From Saccoglossus kowalevskii (taxonomy: Eukaryota; Hemichordata; Enteropneusta; Harrimaniidae), in contig NW_003158628.1 of the NCBI RefSeq assembly GCF_000003605.2, forward strand, positions 1 to 49,934: 49,934 bases of DNA, read 5' to 3'. Each line of letters begins with the position of its first letter. Positions within the stretch are counted from its first letter, which is position 1. This document shows positions 49,361 through 49,934 of the stretch, piece by piece. Made by a program: the position numbers and the translations under genes. A model generated the notes under the pieces. It had not been told where the DNA came from and ran no database searches. It saw nothing but the letters and a program-made list of their open reading frames with translations.

Positions 49361-49934
49361 TAGATGCATCTGTTGTATGGCCATTTATAACTATCAGCTA
49401 GATCTAACATCATTGATATATTTAGCCATTTATAACTGTCAGCTAGATCTAACATCATTGATATATTAAGCCATTTATAACTGTCAGCTAGATCTAACAT
49501 CATTGGTATATTTAGCCATTTATAACTGTCGGCTAGATCTAACATCATTGATATATTTAGCCATTTATAACTGTCGGCTAGATCTAACATCATTGATATA
49601 TTTAGCCATTTATAACTGTCGGCTAGATCTAACATCATTGATATATTTAGCCATTTATAACTGTCAGCTAGATCTAACATCATTGATATATTTAGCCATT
49701 TATAAACTGTCAGCTAGATCTAACATCATTGATATATTTAGCCATTTATAACTGTCAGCTAGATCTAACATCATTGATATATTTAGCCATTTATAACTGT
49801 CAGCTAGACCTAACATCATTGATATATTTAGCCATTTATAACTGTCAGCTAAATCTAACATCATTGATATATTTAGCCATTTATAACTATCAGCTCGATC
49901 TAAACATCATTGATATATTTATAACTGTCAGCTA
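49361..49934 (+). repeat. Right-edge segment, 38-bp-led
   Basis: The leader reads TGTATGGCC. It is followed by TATTAAGCC, GGTA, three consecutive CGGC-ending monomers (to 49623), one 46-bp unit (TTATAAACTG) and a repeat of the 49279-49360 arrangement at 49850-49932, including the 8-bp deletion. The array continues past the window edge. Confidence 0.9.

Larger units (their letters stand above)
1..49934 (+). repeat. 45-bp satellite DNA array spanning the whole window
   Basis: Every part of the window is a head-to-tail copy of a 45-bp monomer, written here from TAGATCTAAC (positions 1-10), through GATATATTTAGCC (17-29), to AACTGTCAGC (36-45). All copies have the same orientation. Terms used below: plain = consensus; C-type = T5C (TAGACC); G-type = A2G (TGGAT); GC-type = both. 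Other markers are GGCA or GGTA (for GATA at 17-20), CCCT or ACCT (for ATTT at 22-25), ACATTT, CATGTA, TACCAG (for TGTCAG), AGCTG (for AACTG), AAATCTAGC, TCGAAC, CTACC, AAGATC, CGGC (for CAGC) and CTTC (for CATC at 10-13). Monomer-length variants of 37, 38, 41, 44, 46, 47, 48 and 49 bp occur. The monomer contains nested palindromes AGCT, CTAG and AGATCT. No unique sequence, transposon or gene interrupts it. Class (satellite) is certain; chromosomal location and species cannot be told. Confidence 0.98.

Noticed and set aside
1-49934. CRISPR array
   Set aside because: Repeats are contiguous with no unique spacers, 45-bp units differ by shared substitutions, and the array far exceeds any CRISPR locus.
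1-49934. Telomeric repeat or rDNA spacer
   Set aside because: No TTAGGG-like short repeats and no rRNA sequence are present; the 45-bp period is unrelated to either.
1-49934. Species assignment
   Set aside because: AT content and satellite nature suggest a eukaryote, but no gene, rRNA or known transposon is available to narrow it down.

Overview
The whole window is one uninterrupted satellite DNA array. A 45-bp AT-rich monomer (about 29% G+C in its commonest form) is repeated head to tail in one orientation from base 1 to base 49934, roughly 1,115 units by my hand count. Both edges lie inside the array, so its true length is unknown. I find no protein gene, RNA gene, transposon, unique sequence, inversion or CRISPR array. 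A 50-kb array with nested higher-order repeats fits heterochromatin of a eukaryotic chromosome (pericentromere, centromere, subtelomere or sex chromosome). Nothing in the sequence identifies the species.

Monomers differ by a limited set of shared substitutions, and these recur in fixed orders, so the array has higher-order repeats (HORs). The main landmark is a shortened 38-bp unit carrying the 10-bp palindrome AGATGCATCT. It occurs 39 times and divides the window into segments of 127 bp to 7.2 kb. The end of a segment is often stereotyped: a monomer with GGCA or GGTA in place of GATA, then a plain monomer, then the 38-bp unit. Most segment lengths are exactly 38 + 45n, and the exceptions are explained by identified small indels.

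Three HOR families stand out. HOR-A is 14 monomers (630 bp), with seven full copies and many deleted derivatives. HOR-B is 14 units (631 bp), seen three times and in tandem near the right end with a 669-bp period. HOR-C is a 623-bp block present twice in direct tandem at 13101-14346. Smaller patterns include a 90-bp dimer, a 4-5-monomer local repeat and a recent 226-bp expansion. Several 0.6-1.5 kb blocks recur 8-34 kb apart.

Because 45 is a multiple of 3 and the monomer lacks stops in one frame on each strand, both strands carry open frames up to about 980 codons (15-residue periods LIYLAIYNCQLDLTS on +, ADSYKWLNISMMLDL on -). I read these as a by-product of the repeat, not as genes. The 38-bp units and scattered indels break both frames.
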